From NCBI GenBank assembly GCA_025924435.1, contig JAICIL010000059.1, forward strand, positions 1 through 17,787: DNA of 17,787 bases, in the 5' to 3' direction. The notes under the pieces were generated by a model. It was not told the DNA's origin, made no database searches, and was given only the letters and a program-made list of their open reading frames with translations. The DNA is from Chloroflexia bacterium (GTDB lineage: Bacteria; Chloroflexota; Chloroflexia; Thermomicrobiales; JALYUS01). This document shows, piece by piece, positions 6,984 to 13,701 of the stretch. Positions within the stretch are counted from its first letter, which is position 1. The number at the start of each line of letters is the position of its first letter. Position numbers and translations under genes: made by a program.

Positions 6984-8246
6984 ATGGTCAATCGAGACGG
7001 ACGCGACGAGCCGCGCGTGCGCACGGTGCGCCACGAGATCTCGTTGCGCTCCTTTTTCACGGTCCTCGCCATCATCGCGAGCATCTGGCTTCTGGCGCGG
7101 GTCTGGCAGACGATTCTCGTCCTCGTCATCGCGCTCGTGCTGGCGGGGACGTTTAGCCCGGTTGTCGCCTGGCTCGAACGCCACCGCCTCCCGCGCCCCT
7201 TCGCCCTCGCGCTCATCCTCCTCGCCCTGCTCGGCTCGGTCGTCGGGTTGGGGGCGTTGATTATCCCCGCGCTGGTCCATCAATTCGGCGCGCTCTCCAC
7301 CGAGGCCCCCACAATCCAGGCGGGGCTGGCGGATTTCCTCGCGCGTACGCCCCTCGCGAGCCGCGCGAACGACATTCGTACCGCCCAGCCGAACCACTTC
7401 CTCGCCCCGATCGGCGCGTATCTGCTCAAGTCGGCCGGTACCGCCGCGCAGGTGTTCGTCCTCGGTTTCACCACGGTGGTGATCGCGTTCTACCTGATCG
7501 CGGATCACGAGCGGGTGCAGGGCTTCGCCTTCGCGCTGCTGCCCCGCCGCTATCACGTCCGCACCGCGCGCGTGCTGCTCGACATGGAGACGGTCGTCGG
7601 CGGCTATATGCGCGGGCAGGCGATCACCTCCCTCTCCATCGGCGTCTTCACCTTCGCCCTCCTCCGCATCCTCGGCGTGCCGAGCGCGCTGCCGCTGGCG
7701 GTTCTCGCGGCGTTCGCGGACCTCATCCCGCTCGTCGGCCCGGTGCTGGCCGTCGTGCCCTCCGTCATCCTCGCGCTCGCCGTGGGCCCGCTCCAGGCGG
7801 TGATTGTGCTCGCCGCCCTGGTGGTCTACCACCAGTTCGAGAGCCATTTGTTGCTGCCGCGCGTCTACGGGCAGAGCCTGCGCCTCTCGCCGCTCGCGGT
7901 GATCGTCGCGCTCCTGGTCGGCGAGCAACTCCTCGGCATCATCGGCGCGCTGCTCGCTTTGCCGATGGCGGCGGGTATCCGCGTATTGATCGAGAACTAC
8001 CGCATCGAACTGCCGGGCGATCAGCCGGGCGAGCGGGAGGAGCGCGCCGAGGAAGCGGACGCCGAGGCGACGTACACCGCCCAGACACAGGGAACAACGG
8101 CGGTGGAGTCCGCGATGGTCGCGACGGAGATCGCACAACAACTCCAGGATGCGGAGGAGGAGGAGACGGGCGAGGTCGAAGTCCCCATCGAGGAGCGGGG
8201 CGAGCCGCCCCATCGCCCGCCCGCCGTCCCGAATCCCGCGCGGTAA
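6984..8246 (+). CDS. AI-2E family transporter (PerM/YdiK-type permease), 420 aa
   Basis: This inner-membrane protein has the usual pattern of the AI-2E exporter-like family (PF01594, formerly DUF20). Two hydrophobic helices lie near residues 25-55, a third at about 70-95, a soluble segment at about 100-145, then several helices from about 150. It includes the family's signature region ADLIPLVGPVLAVVPS (about 247-262). A final helix at about 310-338 is followed by a long polar tail (about 345-420) rich in Glu, Ala and Pro, longer than in most members. Transport of autoinducer-2 was proposed for E. coli TqsA; other members have varied or unknown substrates, so quorum sensing should not be assumed. 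The ribosome site before ATG 6984 is weak. It converges with the GH172 gene. Confidence 0.88.
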   Translation: MVNRDGRDEPRVRTVRHEISLRSFFTVLAIIASIWLLARVWQTILVLVIALVLAGTFSPVVAWLERHRLPRPFALALILLALLGSVVGLGALIIPALVHQFGALSTEAPTIQAGLADFLARTPLASRANDIRTAQPNHFLAPIGAYLLKSAGTAAQVFVLGFTTVVIAFYLIADHERVQGFAFALLPRRYHVRTARVLLDMETVVGGYMRGQAITSLSIGVFTFALLRILGVPSALPLAVLAAFADLIPLVGPVLAVVPSVILALAVGPLQAVIVLAALVVYHQFESHLLLPRVYGQSLRLSPLAVIVALLVGEQLLGIIGALLALPMAAGIRVLIENYRIELPGDQPGEREERAEEADAEATYTAQTQGTTAVESAMVATEIAQQLQDAEEEETGEVEVPIEERGEPPHRPPAVPNPAR

Positions 8247-8257
8247 GATGCAGGGTT

Positions 8258-8307
8258 CGGGGGTCGCAGTTCGAGGAGGAATGCCCACTCCGAACCCCGA
8301 CCCCCGG
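8258..8307. terminator. Imperfect hairpin between convergent genes
   Basis: CGGGGGTCG followed by CAGTTCGAGG (8258-8276) is complementary, with a few mismatches, to ACTCCGAACCCCGACCCCCG (8287-8306). The spacer is about 10 bp. It lies 11 bp after the permease stop and 6 bp from the GH172 stop, so it could end transcription from both sides. No T-tract is present. Confidence 0.5.
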
Positions 8308-8312
8308 ACTTC

Positions 8313-9404
8313 CTACGGCAGATACCGCCGCTCGTAGCGCGTCTCGCGCGGGGCGCGGGCGGCGCTGCCCGGCAGGGGCGGGAAGGGGGCGTGCGGCTCC
8401 GTCTGGTACCAGTAGGCGGTGCTGGCGATGTCGTCCCCCCGGTCGTTGGCGTGGCCGTGCTCGATCGTCACGCGGATGCGCGTATCGAAGAGCACCGGGT
8501 CCTCGATGTGGTAGCGGTAGACGGTTATCTTCCCGCCCCAGTTCGCCGCGCCGGGCAGCAGGATGCCGTGGTACGGCGCGACGTAGAACTCCGACGGGCA
8601 CCACGCGCAACCGTAGTAATCCTCCGTGCCGGTGCCGGTGAGGGTCGGCAGTTCGTCGCCGTCAATGAAGATCATGTCGTCGCCCTCGCCGTACCACGAC
8701 CAGTCCGCCGCCAGCCCGGCCCCGCTCTGACCGGGATCGTGGACGTGGACATTGTCGTAATCGAGGTGGCAGCCGACATAGTGCCCCTTGCCCGTCGCCT
8801 CCATGATGAGATAGTTGCCCGCGCCGGTGAGGTTCTTGCCGTCCGCGTCGTTGTGCGGTTCGGCGTGCGCCGGGTTCTCGCGGCGCCACCACGCGTGGAA
8901 GCGGCCCAGGCCGCCCTCCAGCGTGGCGTATTCCTCGTAGTCCACGTAGAAATAGAAGGAGCGGCAGACGACCGGACCATCGTTCGTGATCGTGATGCGC
9001 GCGCCATCGGCGAAGGGCATCGGGAAGTAGCAGTTCAGCCCCTTGCCGTCCTGCGGACTCATCGCCAGCATCGGCGTGGCGAAGTTGCGCGTCATCGCGT
9101 GGCCCATGCCGAAGAAATCGCCGACCGGCGTTTCCACCGATGGGTGCGCCTCGCCGTCCCAGTACATCCGCAGGACGAGGTTGCGCAGATGGCAGGGATC
9201 GTCCGAGGCGATCGTGAACCAGAGATGCGTGATGCTGCCCGCGCCGGCGATCGCCGCCAGCGTCGCCGTCTCGCCCGGCGCGATGGCGATGAAGTCCCGG
9301 TTGCCGCCCGTCCGGTCCCACGACGACGCCCGCCGCCGTTTCGCGTCCCGCAGCCGCGCCAACCCCCGCAACGACGCCCCGCCGAATGTTGGTAGCCCAG
9401 TCAA
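8313..9404 (-). CDS. DUF2961 / glycoside hydrolase family 172 protein, 363 aa
   Basis: The protein matches DUF2961, now GH172, whose characterised members act on alpha-D-fructofuranosides, difructose anhydride and D-arabinofuranosides and assemble as trimers or hexamers of double jelly-roll subunits. Seen here: ASSWDRTGGNRDF near the N-terminus, the acidic SITHLWFTI region, PVGDFFGMGH (substrate-pocket region), YYFYVDYEEY-like strands, HYVGCHLDYDNV, GEGDDMIFIDG and the family hallmark TGTEDYYGCAW (about 256-266) with catalytic-type Glu. TTG 9404 is chosen as start since AAGGAG lies 6 bp upstream; the open frame extends to 9626 but has no ribosome site and overlaps the divergent promoter. No signal peptide is seen, so a cytoplasmic role is likely. 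Length is normal. The substrate is unknown. Confidence 0.9.
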   Translation of the reverse strand: MTGLPTFGGASLRGLARLRDAKRRRASSWDRTGGNRDFIAIAPGETATLAAIAGAGSITHLWFTIASDDPCHLRNLVLRMYWDGEAHPSVETPVGDFFGMGHAMTRNFATPMLAMSPQDGKGLNCYFPMPFADGARITITNDGPVVCRSFYFYVDYEEYATLEGGLGRFHAWWRRENPAHAEPHNDADGKNLTGAGNYLIMEATGKGHYVGCHLDYDNVHVHDPGQSGAGLAADWSWYGEGDDMIFIDGDELPTLTGTGTEDYYGCAWCPSEFYVAPYHGILLPGAANWGGKITVYRYHIEDPVLFDTRIRVTIEHGHANDRGDDIASTAYWYQTEPHAPFPPLPGSAARAPRETRYERRYLP

Positions 9405-9447
9405 CCCGCGCTCCTTCCTCGTCTGCCGATCCGCTCTGTCGGTGCGT

Positions 9448-9453
9448 ATTGTA
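9448..9453 (-). promoter_or_regulatory. -10 hexamer of the GH172 gene
   Basis: TACAAT on the minus strand matches five of six consensus positions and lies about 44 bp before the TTG start at 9404. It leaves a leader of about 37 nt that contains the AAGGAG site. The -35 is unclear. Confidence 0.45.
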
Positions 9454-9501
9454 CCGGCACAACGCGCATACCGGATCAGGGCGTCTCTTCCGCTGGGTTC
9501 G

Positions 9502-9510
9502 TGATACGCT
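9502..9510 (+). promoter_or_regulatory. Extended -10 element before the small gene at 9520
   Basis: TGA followed by TACGCT (9505-9510) has extended -10 form. Transcription would begin at about 9517-9520, on or next to the ATG at 9520, which suggests a leaderless transcript. No good -35 is visible. Confidence 0.35.
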
Positions 9511-9519
9511 GACAGTGCA

Positions 9520-9765
9520 ATGCGTAATTCGCAGATGGAGGATATGGTGGCACGGGCGCATGAAACGGCACATCGGCATACGTTACTCAAGGCTGGCCCG
9601 GGCGAACCGTTGATTGCTCTCCCCACGGAGGACGGCGGGACTATCTACTACACGAGTGAGGAAGCGGCGCGGGCCGATCTGACGGATGAAACCCTTCAGG
9701 CCGCCCTTGATTTGGCCGGCAGGAACTGCGGCAATAGGGTTTGCCCCTCTCCGCTCGTACGATGA
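9520..9765 (+). CDS. Small hypothetical protein, 81 aa
   Basis: Family not recognised. The protein is charged and soluble, with a helical N-terminus (QMEDMVARAHETAHRHTLL), a short strand pair (LIALPTEDGGTIYYTS) and a helical EEAARADLTDETLQAALDLAG segment (about 49-69). The layout recalls small antitoxin-like or regulatory proteins, but no toxin gene adjoins it. The start is uncertain. ATG 9520 would be leaderless; GTG 9547 has GGAGG (9537-9541) 5 bp upstream and would give 72 aa. The gene is divergent from GH172 and ends one base before the convergent PPOX gene's stop. Confidence 0.6.
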   Translation: MRNSQMEDMVARAHETAHRHTLLKAGPGEPLIALPTEDGGTIYYTSEEAARADLTDETLQAALDLAGRNCGNRVCPSPLVR

Positions 9766-9766
9766 T

Positions 9767-10231
9767 TCATCGCTCCTCGCCATTGCCGACCAGCCAGCGG
9801 CCGCCGCGCATCACGAATCGCCCGGCGAGTTCGTCCGCCTCACGCCACGCCTGGATCGTGCGCGGGGCCACCGCGAGATAGACGTATTCTTCCGCGATTT
9901 GCCGGGGATCGAACCCTGTCTTTTGGGCATGGGCCGTGGCCAGTGCGTCGTCAATCGCATCGCGGGGAATAAACGTCACGGACCCCTCGATGATGACGAC
10001 ATCGCGCGTCGGCCCCAATGCCAGGCGGGCTTCCCCCGCGCGCCGGAGATTGCGGGCGGTGCGGCTGTTCGTCGGCGTCGCGAGGAGGAGCCGCGCCCCA
10101 TCCCAGTGAAAGGAGAGGGGGACGAGATAGGCATCGCCCACGCCGCTCGCCGAGGCCACCCAGCAATCAACATCGTCGCGCAATTTCTCCCGCACATCGG
10201 ATGTCCGCTGCTCCGAGTTTCGTGGCGGCAT
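9767..10231 (-). CDS. PPOX-class (pyridoxamine 5'-phosphate oxidase-like, probably F420- or FMN-binding) protein, 154 aa
   Basis: This is a split-barrel flavin-reductase-fold protein. Features: a helical N-terminus with VREKLRDDVDCWVASAS, then AYLVPLSFHWDGARLLLATPT (about 46-66, the P-x-x-F/Y-x-W-D-G pattern of the family), NSRTARNLRRAGEARLALG (about 67-85, phosphate- or cofactor-binding R/N residues), VVIIEGSVTFI (about 89-99), and EEYVYLAVAPRTIQAWRE (about 124-141). These fit the short PPOX proteins that use FMN or F420. ATG 10231 is supported by GGAGGAGGG about 5 bp upstream on the minus strand; an upstream ATG at 10267 is less likely. Which cofactor it uses, and on what substrate, cannot be told. 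Confidence 0.82.
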   Translation of the reverse strand: MPPRNSEQRTSDVREKLRDDVDCWVASASGVGDAYLVPLSFHWDGARLLLATPTNSRTARNLRRAGEARLALGPTRDVVIIEGSVTFIPRDAIDDALATAHAQKTGFDPRQIAEEYVYLAVAPRTIQAWREADELAGRFVMRGGRWLVGNGEER

Positions 10232-10317
10232 GGGTTCCCTCCTCCCCGCTGAACAATGCTCTGGCATTCATGTTGCCATAACACTACCATGACAGCGCGG
10301 AGAGGAGGCCATTCGGG

Positions 10318-10845
10318 ATGAATGTGCGTACGTTCCCGCCACGGGCGGAAAGGGCGGGGCAGCCGGAGCCGAACCCTCCGCATGACGGCAAGAATGCGCC
10401 GGACGACCTCAGCGACCTCCTCGAGGAGACGCGCATCCTGCTGCCCGGCACGCAGGTCTTCGCCGGGTTCCTCATCACGCTGCCGTTCCAGAGCCGCTTC
10501 GACAGACTGACGGCGGCGCAACGCAACTTCTATCTCGTCATCGTCGTGACCGTGCTCATCGCGCTCATCTGCTTCATCGCGCCCGCCGCGTATCATCGCA
10601 TCGCCCGCCCGGTCCACAGGAAGCAGGCGTACAAAGTGCTGGCGACGTGGTTCGTCATCGTCGGGCTTGTGCCCTTCTCGGTCAGTACGATCCTGACGAC
10701 CTACTTCATCATGGATGTCGTCGCCGGCCCCGGCTTCGGCGTGATCGTCGCGCTGCTCGTCAGCATCCCCATCCTGCTCCTGTGGTGGCTCTTCCCGATC
10801 CTCCGCGTCCACGACCATGTCCCGACGCCGGAACTGGACGAATAA
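10318..10845 (+). CDS. DUF6328-like integral membrane protein, 175 aa
   Basis: The protein resembles DUF6328 (my recollection of the family). After a Pro-rich polar N-terminus (1-28) comes DLSDLLEETRILLPGTQVFA (about 30-49), then FLITLPFQSRF, AAQRNFYLVIVV and IAPAAYHRIARPVHRK. These match the LLPG-TQ-LP-FQ-F and APAAYHR pattern of that family. Four hydrophobic helices lie at about 45-60, 71-92, 104-131 and 139-162, followed by a short acidic tail (HDHVPTPELDE). GAGGAGG (10302-10308) sits 9 bp before ATG 10318. It is divergent from the PPOX gene. No function is known for the family. Confidence 0.8.
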   Translation: MNVRTFPPRAERAGQPEPNPPHDGKNAPDDLSDLLEETRILLPGTQVFAGFLITLPFQSRFDRLTAAQRNFYLVIVVTVLIALICFIAPAAYHRIARPVHRKQAYKVLATWFVIVGLVPFSVSTILTTYFIMDVVAGPGFGVIVALLVSIPILLLWWLFPILRVHDHVPTPELDE

Positions 10846-10876
10846 TCTGCCGCGGGGGCATCCCCGAATCCCCGGT

Positions 10877-10894
10877 CCCTTCCCTCGCGAAGGG
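10877..10894 (+). terminator. Weak terminator-like hairpin after the DUF6328 gene
   Basis: CCCTTC (10877-10882) pairs with GAAGGG (10889-10894) around a 6-base loop. A smaller CGGGG/CCCCG hairpin lies at 10853-10866. No T-tract follows either, so termination is only suggested by the position 30 bp after a stop codon. Confidence 0.3.
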
Positions 10895-10926
10895 GAGAAA
10901 ATGCTTCCCGCCCTCGCCGCATGCGA

Positions 10927-10954
10927 TACACTGGCGCCGGGAATTAAATTCTGG
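10927..10954 (+). promoter_or_regulatory. -10-like box and overlapping palindrome before the isomerase gene
   Basis: TACACT (10927-10932) is a plausible -10. Directly after it, CCGGGAATT-A-AATTCTGG (10937-10954) is a near-perfect palindrome around the expected transcription start, a usual place for a repressor site. The site is AT-rich in a GC-rich setting. Which protein binds it is unknown. Confidence 0.35.
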
Positions 10955-10971
10955 CGACGGGGAGGGCAACC

Positions 10972-11904
10972 ATGAAGATCAGTTACGCGCCCCGACGGGC
11001 GGCGTTCTATCCGTACGACGGCGGCACCGGCTGGGAAGTGCCGCCGCAGGAAGTCCGGCGGGCCTATCTGCGCGCGGTGCGCGAGCGCGGCTTCGCGGGG
11101 ATTGAGATCGGCCTCGGCCAGGGCGTCGGGACGAGCGAGGCGGAGATCCGGGCGCTCCGCGAGGACCTGGAAGCGGCGGGTGTGCCGTGCGCCGCCGTGC
11201 GGGGCGGCGGCGGGTTCGCGCATCCGGGCGTCGCGGCACAGAACCGGCAGCGGGTGGCGGACGCGATCCGCATGGCGGCGTGGATCGGGTCGAACCTTAT
11301 CAACATGACCGTCATCACGCCGCCGACCGACCCGCGCGGCATCGGCGCGCAGGGCACCGGCGAGCGCGTCTCGCAGGGGGCAAGTCGCACCGCGACGGAG
11401 GCCGATTTCGCGATCACCGCACGCCATCTTCAGGAGGCCGCCGCCCTCGCCGCCGACCTCGGCGTCGAAATATCCATCGAGATGCACCAGCGCTCGATCG
11501 CGGACAATGCGTGGAGTTGCCTGCACCTGCTCGAATTGGTGGACCGCCCGAATGTCGGCATCAACCCCGATCTCGGCAACCTCTACTGGACGTACGACGA
11601 GCCGGAGGAGAGCCTGGAAGCGTGCATCGTCGCCCTCGCGCCGCACGCGAAGTACTGGCACTGCAAGTCGCTCCACCGCAGCCATATCCCCGAACATGAC
11701 CGGGCCTACTTTCGGCGCGTGCCGCTGCCGGAGGGGGAGATAGATTACCGCTTCGCGATCACGGCGATGGCGCGGGCGGGCTACGACGGCTACCTCGCCA
11801 TCGAGGGCGTCCCGCTCGGCGACCAGCTGTACAACGACGCGCGCAGCCTCACCTATTGCCAGCAAATCCTGCACGACCTCAATGTGGCACGGGAAAACAA
11901 TTGA
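10972..11904 (+). CDS. Sugar phosphate isomerase/epimerase (xylose-isomerase-like TIM barrel), 310 aa
   Basis: This is a cytoplasmic TIM-barrel enzyme of the AP-endonuclease-2 superfamily, in which a divalent metal promotes isomerisation or epimerisation of sugars or inositols. Candidate metal and catalytic residues are Glu about 170 in ISIEMHQRS, Asp about 200 in GINPDLGNLYW, His about 230 in YWHCKSLHRSH and Glu about 278 in YLAIEG. Other barrel strands are GFAGIEIGLG (about 40-49), AAVRGGGGFAHPG and IGSNLINMTV. GGGGAGGG precedes ATG 10972 with normal spacing. Length is usual for the family (270-320). The stop codon TGA is part of the left edge of repeat D, so the hairpin inserted or arose exactly at the gene end. 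The M24 gene fragment downstream may once have been in the same transcript. Confidence 0.88.
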   Translation: MKISYAPRRAAFYPYDGGTGWEVPPQEVRRAYLRAVRERGFAGIEIGLGQGVGTSEAEIRALREDLEAAGVPCAAVRGGGGFAHPGVAAQNRQRVADAIRMAAWIGSNLINMTVITPPTDPRGIGAQGTGERVSQGASRTATEADFAITARHLQEAAALAADLGVEISIEMHQRSIADNAWSCLHLLELVDRPNVGINPDLGNLYWTYDEPEESLEACIVALAPHAKYWHCKSLHRSHIPEHDRAYFRRVPLPEGEIDYRFAITAMARAGYDGYLAIEGVPLGDQLYNDARSLTYCQQILHDLNVARENN

Positions 11905-12000
11905 ACCACAGAGACACAGAGGACACAGAGGAGACCCGGAGAAGAAAGAGAGGAAATACTGCCTCCGTCCCCTCTCTGTGTCCTCTGTGTCTCTGTGGTT
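11904..12000. repeat. Intergenic inverted repeat D (CACAGAG type), 27-bp perfect arms
   Basis: Positions 11904-11930 are perfectly complementary to 11974-12000 (27 bp), with a 43-bp interior. The arm starts AACCACAGAGACACAGAGGA. Its sequence is nearly that of element A 11 kb away. The TTGA just before the arm supplies the stop codon of the isomerase gene. It ends 35 bp before the ribosome site of the next gene. Confidence 0.92.
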
Positions 12001-12046
12001 GCGTAGCCCGGCGTCTTGGCGGTTCATAGTATTCGGGAGGCATGGT

Positions 12047-12601
12047 ATGGCATCGCGCGCATCGGAAAGCCCCTCGCCGCTCGCGGATCGCGACCGGCTG
12101 CGGGCCGCGATTGACGCCGGGCCGTTCGACGCGGTGATCGTCTCGTCGCAGGAAAACACCTTCTACGCGACGGGCGCGCTGATCCTCACGCAGCGGGAGA
12201 TTCCCCTGCGCCTCGCGCTGACGCTCTGGCCGCGCGGCGGGGAACCGGCCTTCGTCGTCTGCGGGATCGAGGAGTCGCTGGTGCGGCGGCAGTCGTGGAT
12301 CGGCGATGTGCGCCCCTATGTCGAGTTCGCGGAAAGCCCCGTCGCGATGATCGCCGCCGCGCGGGAACGCGGTTTGGGGCGTGGCCAGATCGGCGTCGAG
12401 ATGGACCACCTGATGGCAAAGTACTGGGACGAACTGCGCGCCGCGCTGCCCGATGCGACCTTCGGGGATGCCGGGCCGCTGCTCGCCGCCGTGCGCGCCG
12501 TCAAGACGCCGGGGGAGGTGGACCGCCTGCAAACCGCCGCCCGCGCGCTGGAACGCGCCATCTCCCGCGCATACACGACCGCCCGCCCCGGCTGCACATA
12601 A
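12047..12601 (+). pseudogene. N-terminal half of a disrupted M24 (creatinase/Xaa-Pro dipeptidase-like) gene
   Basis: The 184-aa product covers the creatinase N-terminal domain (FDAVIVSSQENTFYATGA, about 24-45; RLALTLWPRGGEPAFVVCG; IGVEMDHLMAKYWDEL) and only the first helix of the pita-bread domain (LLAAVRAVKTPGEVDRLQ and ALERAISRAYTTARPGCT). It then stops with TAA at 12599-12601, just where sequence composition changes. Family members are about 360-400 aa, and the catalytic domain with its two Asp metal ligands is absent. The rest of the gene resumes near 13332. GGAGG (12036-12040) lies 6 bp before ATG 12047. A creatinase-like domain alone might still fold, but peptidase activity is not expected. 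Confidence 0.85.
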
Positions 12602-12796
12602 TAGTGGTCACAATATGCGGTTCTCCGTTCGATGGAATGATAAGGGCGAAGTCTGCTGATATATCTGTCCTTCTCGCTTGTTGATGTTCCTCATGGCAAA
12701 GGGGATGACGATGCCACTTCTACACCATCTGGAAAGCAAACGGGTGGTACGCCTTGTAACAATATATTCGTCGGGCTTTTTGTTCTGGCGCAAATA

Positions 12797-12814
12797 GGAC
12801 ACAGAGGCACAAAG
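12797..12814 (+). repeat. Solitary half-arm of the CACAGAG repeat family
   Basis: GGACACAGAGGCACAAAG matches the arm units of repeats A and D with a few changes but has no complementary arm nearby. It is probably a decayed element. Confidence 0.45.
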
Positions 12815-12936
12815 TCGTATAAACCTCATTAGTTGATGCGGCTTGTATCATCGCTGGCATGAAAGTTGCGATGGTGCGCTGTCTGCCATTGTGGCAGGTA
12901 TCTCGCGTCCGGTATTGTGAAAGAAGGGGCCTGTTC

Positions 12937-13179
12937 ATGGAAGGTATTCAGGGTAAAGTCAACGCCGTCGCCAATCAACAGCAGCAGGTAGTGAGCAAGG
13001 CTGCGTATGCCTGCTATGCGGCGTCAATTATCTCGGTTCTGCTCTCGCTCGTGATGTGGTTCATCCCGGCAACCGATGAGACGAAGAAGGCGCGGGGGGA
13101 ACGACTGGCGATTTTCGTGGGGCTGTGGCCCCCGACGCTAGCAATCTTCGGCAAGGTGGTCGAGGACCGTGGGCGGTAG
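12937..13179 (+). CDS. Small two-helix membrane protein, 80 aa
   Basis: Family not recognised. The N-terminus is polar and Gln-rich (GKVNAVANQQQQVVSKA), followed by a long hydrophobic helix (about 25-48, AASIISVLLSLVMWFIP), a charged loop (ATDETKKARGER) and a second hydrophobic stretch (about 60-74, LAIFVGLWPPTLAIFG) before a charged end (KVVEDRGR). AAGGGG (12924-12929) sits 7 bp before ATG 12937. A strong intrinsic terminator follows 36 bp after the stop, so this is a complete, separately transcribed gene. Its GC content and codon use are lower than its neighbours', which suggests transfer. Size and topology resemble holins or small accessory membrane proteins, but nothing specific supports either. 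Confidence 0.7.
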   Translation: MEGIQGKVNAVANQQQQVVSKAAYACYAASIISVLLSLVMWFIPATDETKKARGERLAIFVGLWPPTLAIFGKVVEDRGR

Positions 13180-13215
13180 GGTAATAGCGTCCAGTAGGCT
13201 CTGATGCGATAGGAA

Positions 13216-13247
13216 GGGGGGTGCGATATCGCATCCCCCAACTTTTT
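13216..13247 (+). terminator. Intrinsic terminator of the small membrane protein gene
   Basis: GGGGGGTGCGA pairs with the complementary arm ending CCCCC (13216-13239; one G-U pair, four-base loop) and is followed by AAC and five T (13243-13247). This is the only classical stem plus T-tract terminator in the window. Confidence 0.85.
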
Positions 13248-13331
13248 GTCGGTATCGGAGATGACGCTAAAGGCGATGATGAGACTCCTATCGGCACGAC
13301 ACAGACACAAGCCCAGATACGGTCCATTTTG

Positions 13332-13694
13332 AGACAGACCCGAACAACGTTCAGGGAACTGGTCGCGTATACAATGATCGCCGCCTGCCGCCCCGGCACG
13401 ACCGCCGCCGAGGTCTACGCGGTCGGCAAGGCGGCGTACGCGCAGATACTCGGCATCGAGACGCGCAAGCCGCACTTCGGCCACAGCCTCGGCATCGGCC
13501 TGCACGAGGAACCGCTCATCCACCCCGCGAACCGGACGCCGCTCGCGCCCGGCATGGTCCTCTGCATCGAGCCGACGCATGCGGACCCGGCGATCGGCGG
13601 CTTCCACATCGAGGACACCATCGTCGTCACCGACGGCGCGCCCCGCCTCCTCTCCGACGCCGTCCCGACGGAGCGGATGGCGGTGATCGCCTGA
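13332..13694 (+). pseudogene. C-terminal part of the disrupted M24 gene
   Basis: The frame resumes M24 sequence with FRELVAYTMIAACRPGTT, AAEVYAVGKAAYAQIL, then HFGHSLGIGLHEEPLIHP (metal His), APGMVLCIEPTH (metal Glu) and GGFHIEDTIVVTDGAPRLLS (metal Glu). It ends VPTERMAVIA. The metal-binding Asp pair that should precede this block is missing. No start codon with a ribosome site exists at the correct place; the frame is open back to a GTG in the terminator stem (13221), which is not credible as a start. Left edge approximate. The end of this gene faces the SARP gene 7 bp away. Its last 54 bp recur at 15198-15251. Confidence 0.85.
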
Positions 13695-13701
13695 TACCCG
13701 C

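Larger units (their letters stand above)
12602..13331. other. Lower-GC segment replacing the middle of the M24 gene
   Basis: Base composition falls to roughly half GC between the two M24 pieces, in contrast with the surrounding region. The stretch 12602-12936 holds no convincing gene: I see one arm-like fragment of the hairpin repeats (12797-12814), a small perfect hairpin CTGCCA-TTG-TGGCAG (12883-12897) and a TATCAT -10-like hexamer (12846-12851). From 12937 there is a small membrane-protein gene with its own terminator. No transposase, integrase, terminal inverted repeat or target-site duplication was found. About 90-100 residues of M24 sequence are missing, so this is a replacement or insertion-deletion rather than a clean insertion. 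Right edge approximate. Confidence 0.6.

Noticed and set aside
6984..8246. Quorum-sensing (AI-2) role for the permease
   Set aside because: Family name alone does not establish the substrate; no luxS or lsr-type gene is present in the window.
9904..9916. GGGTTCGATCCCC on the minus strand, resembling a tRNA T-arm
   Set aside because: It lies inside the PPOX coding sequence (codons for GFDPR) and has no acceptor, D- or anticodon arm around it.
461..12000. CRISPR array, suggested by short repeated words
   Set aside because: The units are 9 bp, are directly adjacent without spacers, and form complementary arms. No cas gene is present.
9976..12159. 727-aa ORF on the minus strand
   Set aside because: It runs through three forward features and repeat D; its composition is that of a shadow frame.
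12602..12936. Small minus-strand ORFs in the lower-GC segment
   Set aside because: They have no ribosome site or recognisable domain, and one includes the repeat half-arm in translation (TTLCLCVLF). They are not supported as genes.
12602..13331. Insertion sequence within the M24 gene
   Set aside because: There is no transposase, no terminal inverted repeat at the approximate edges and no target duplication. The loss of M24 codons also differs from simple IS insertion.
13221..13331. Upstream part of the frame leading into the M24 C-terminal piece as a new gene start
   Set aside because: Its GTG lies in the terminator stem, without a ribosome site, and its translation has no M24 similarity until about 13332.
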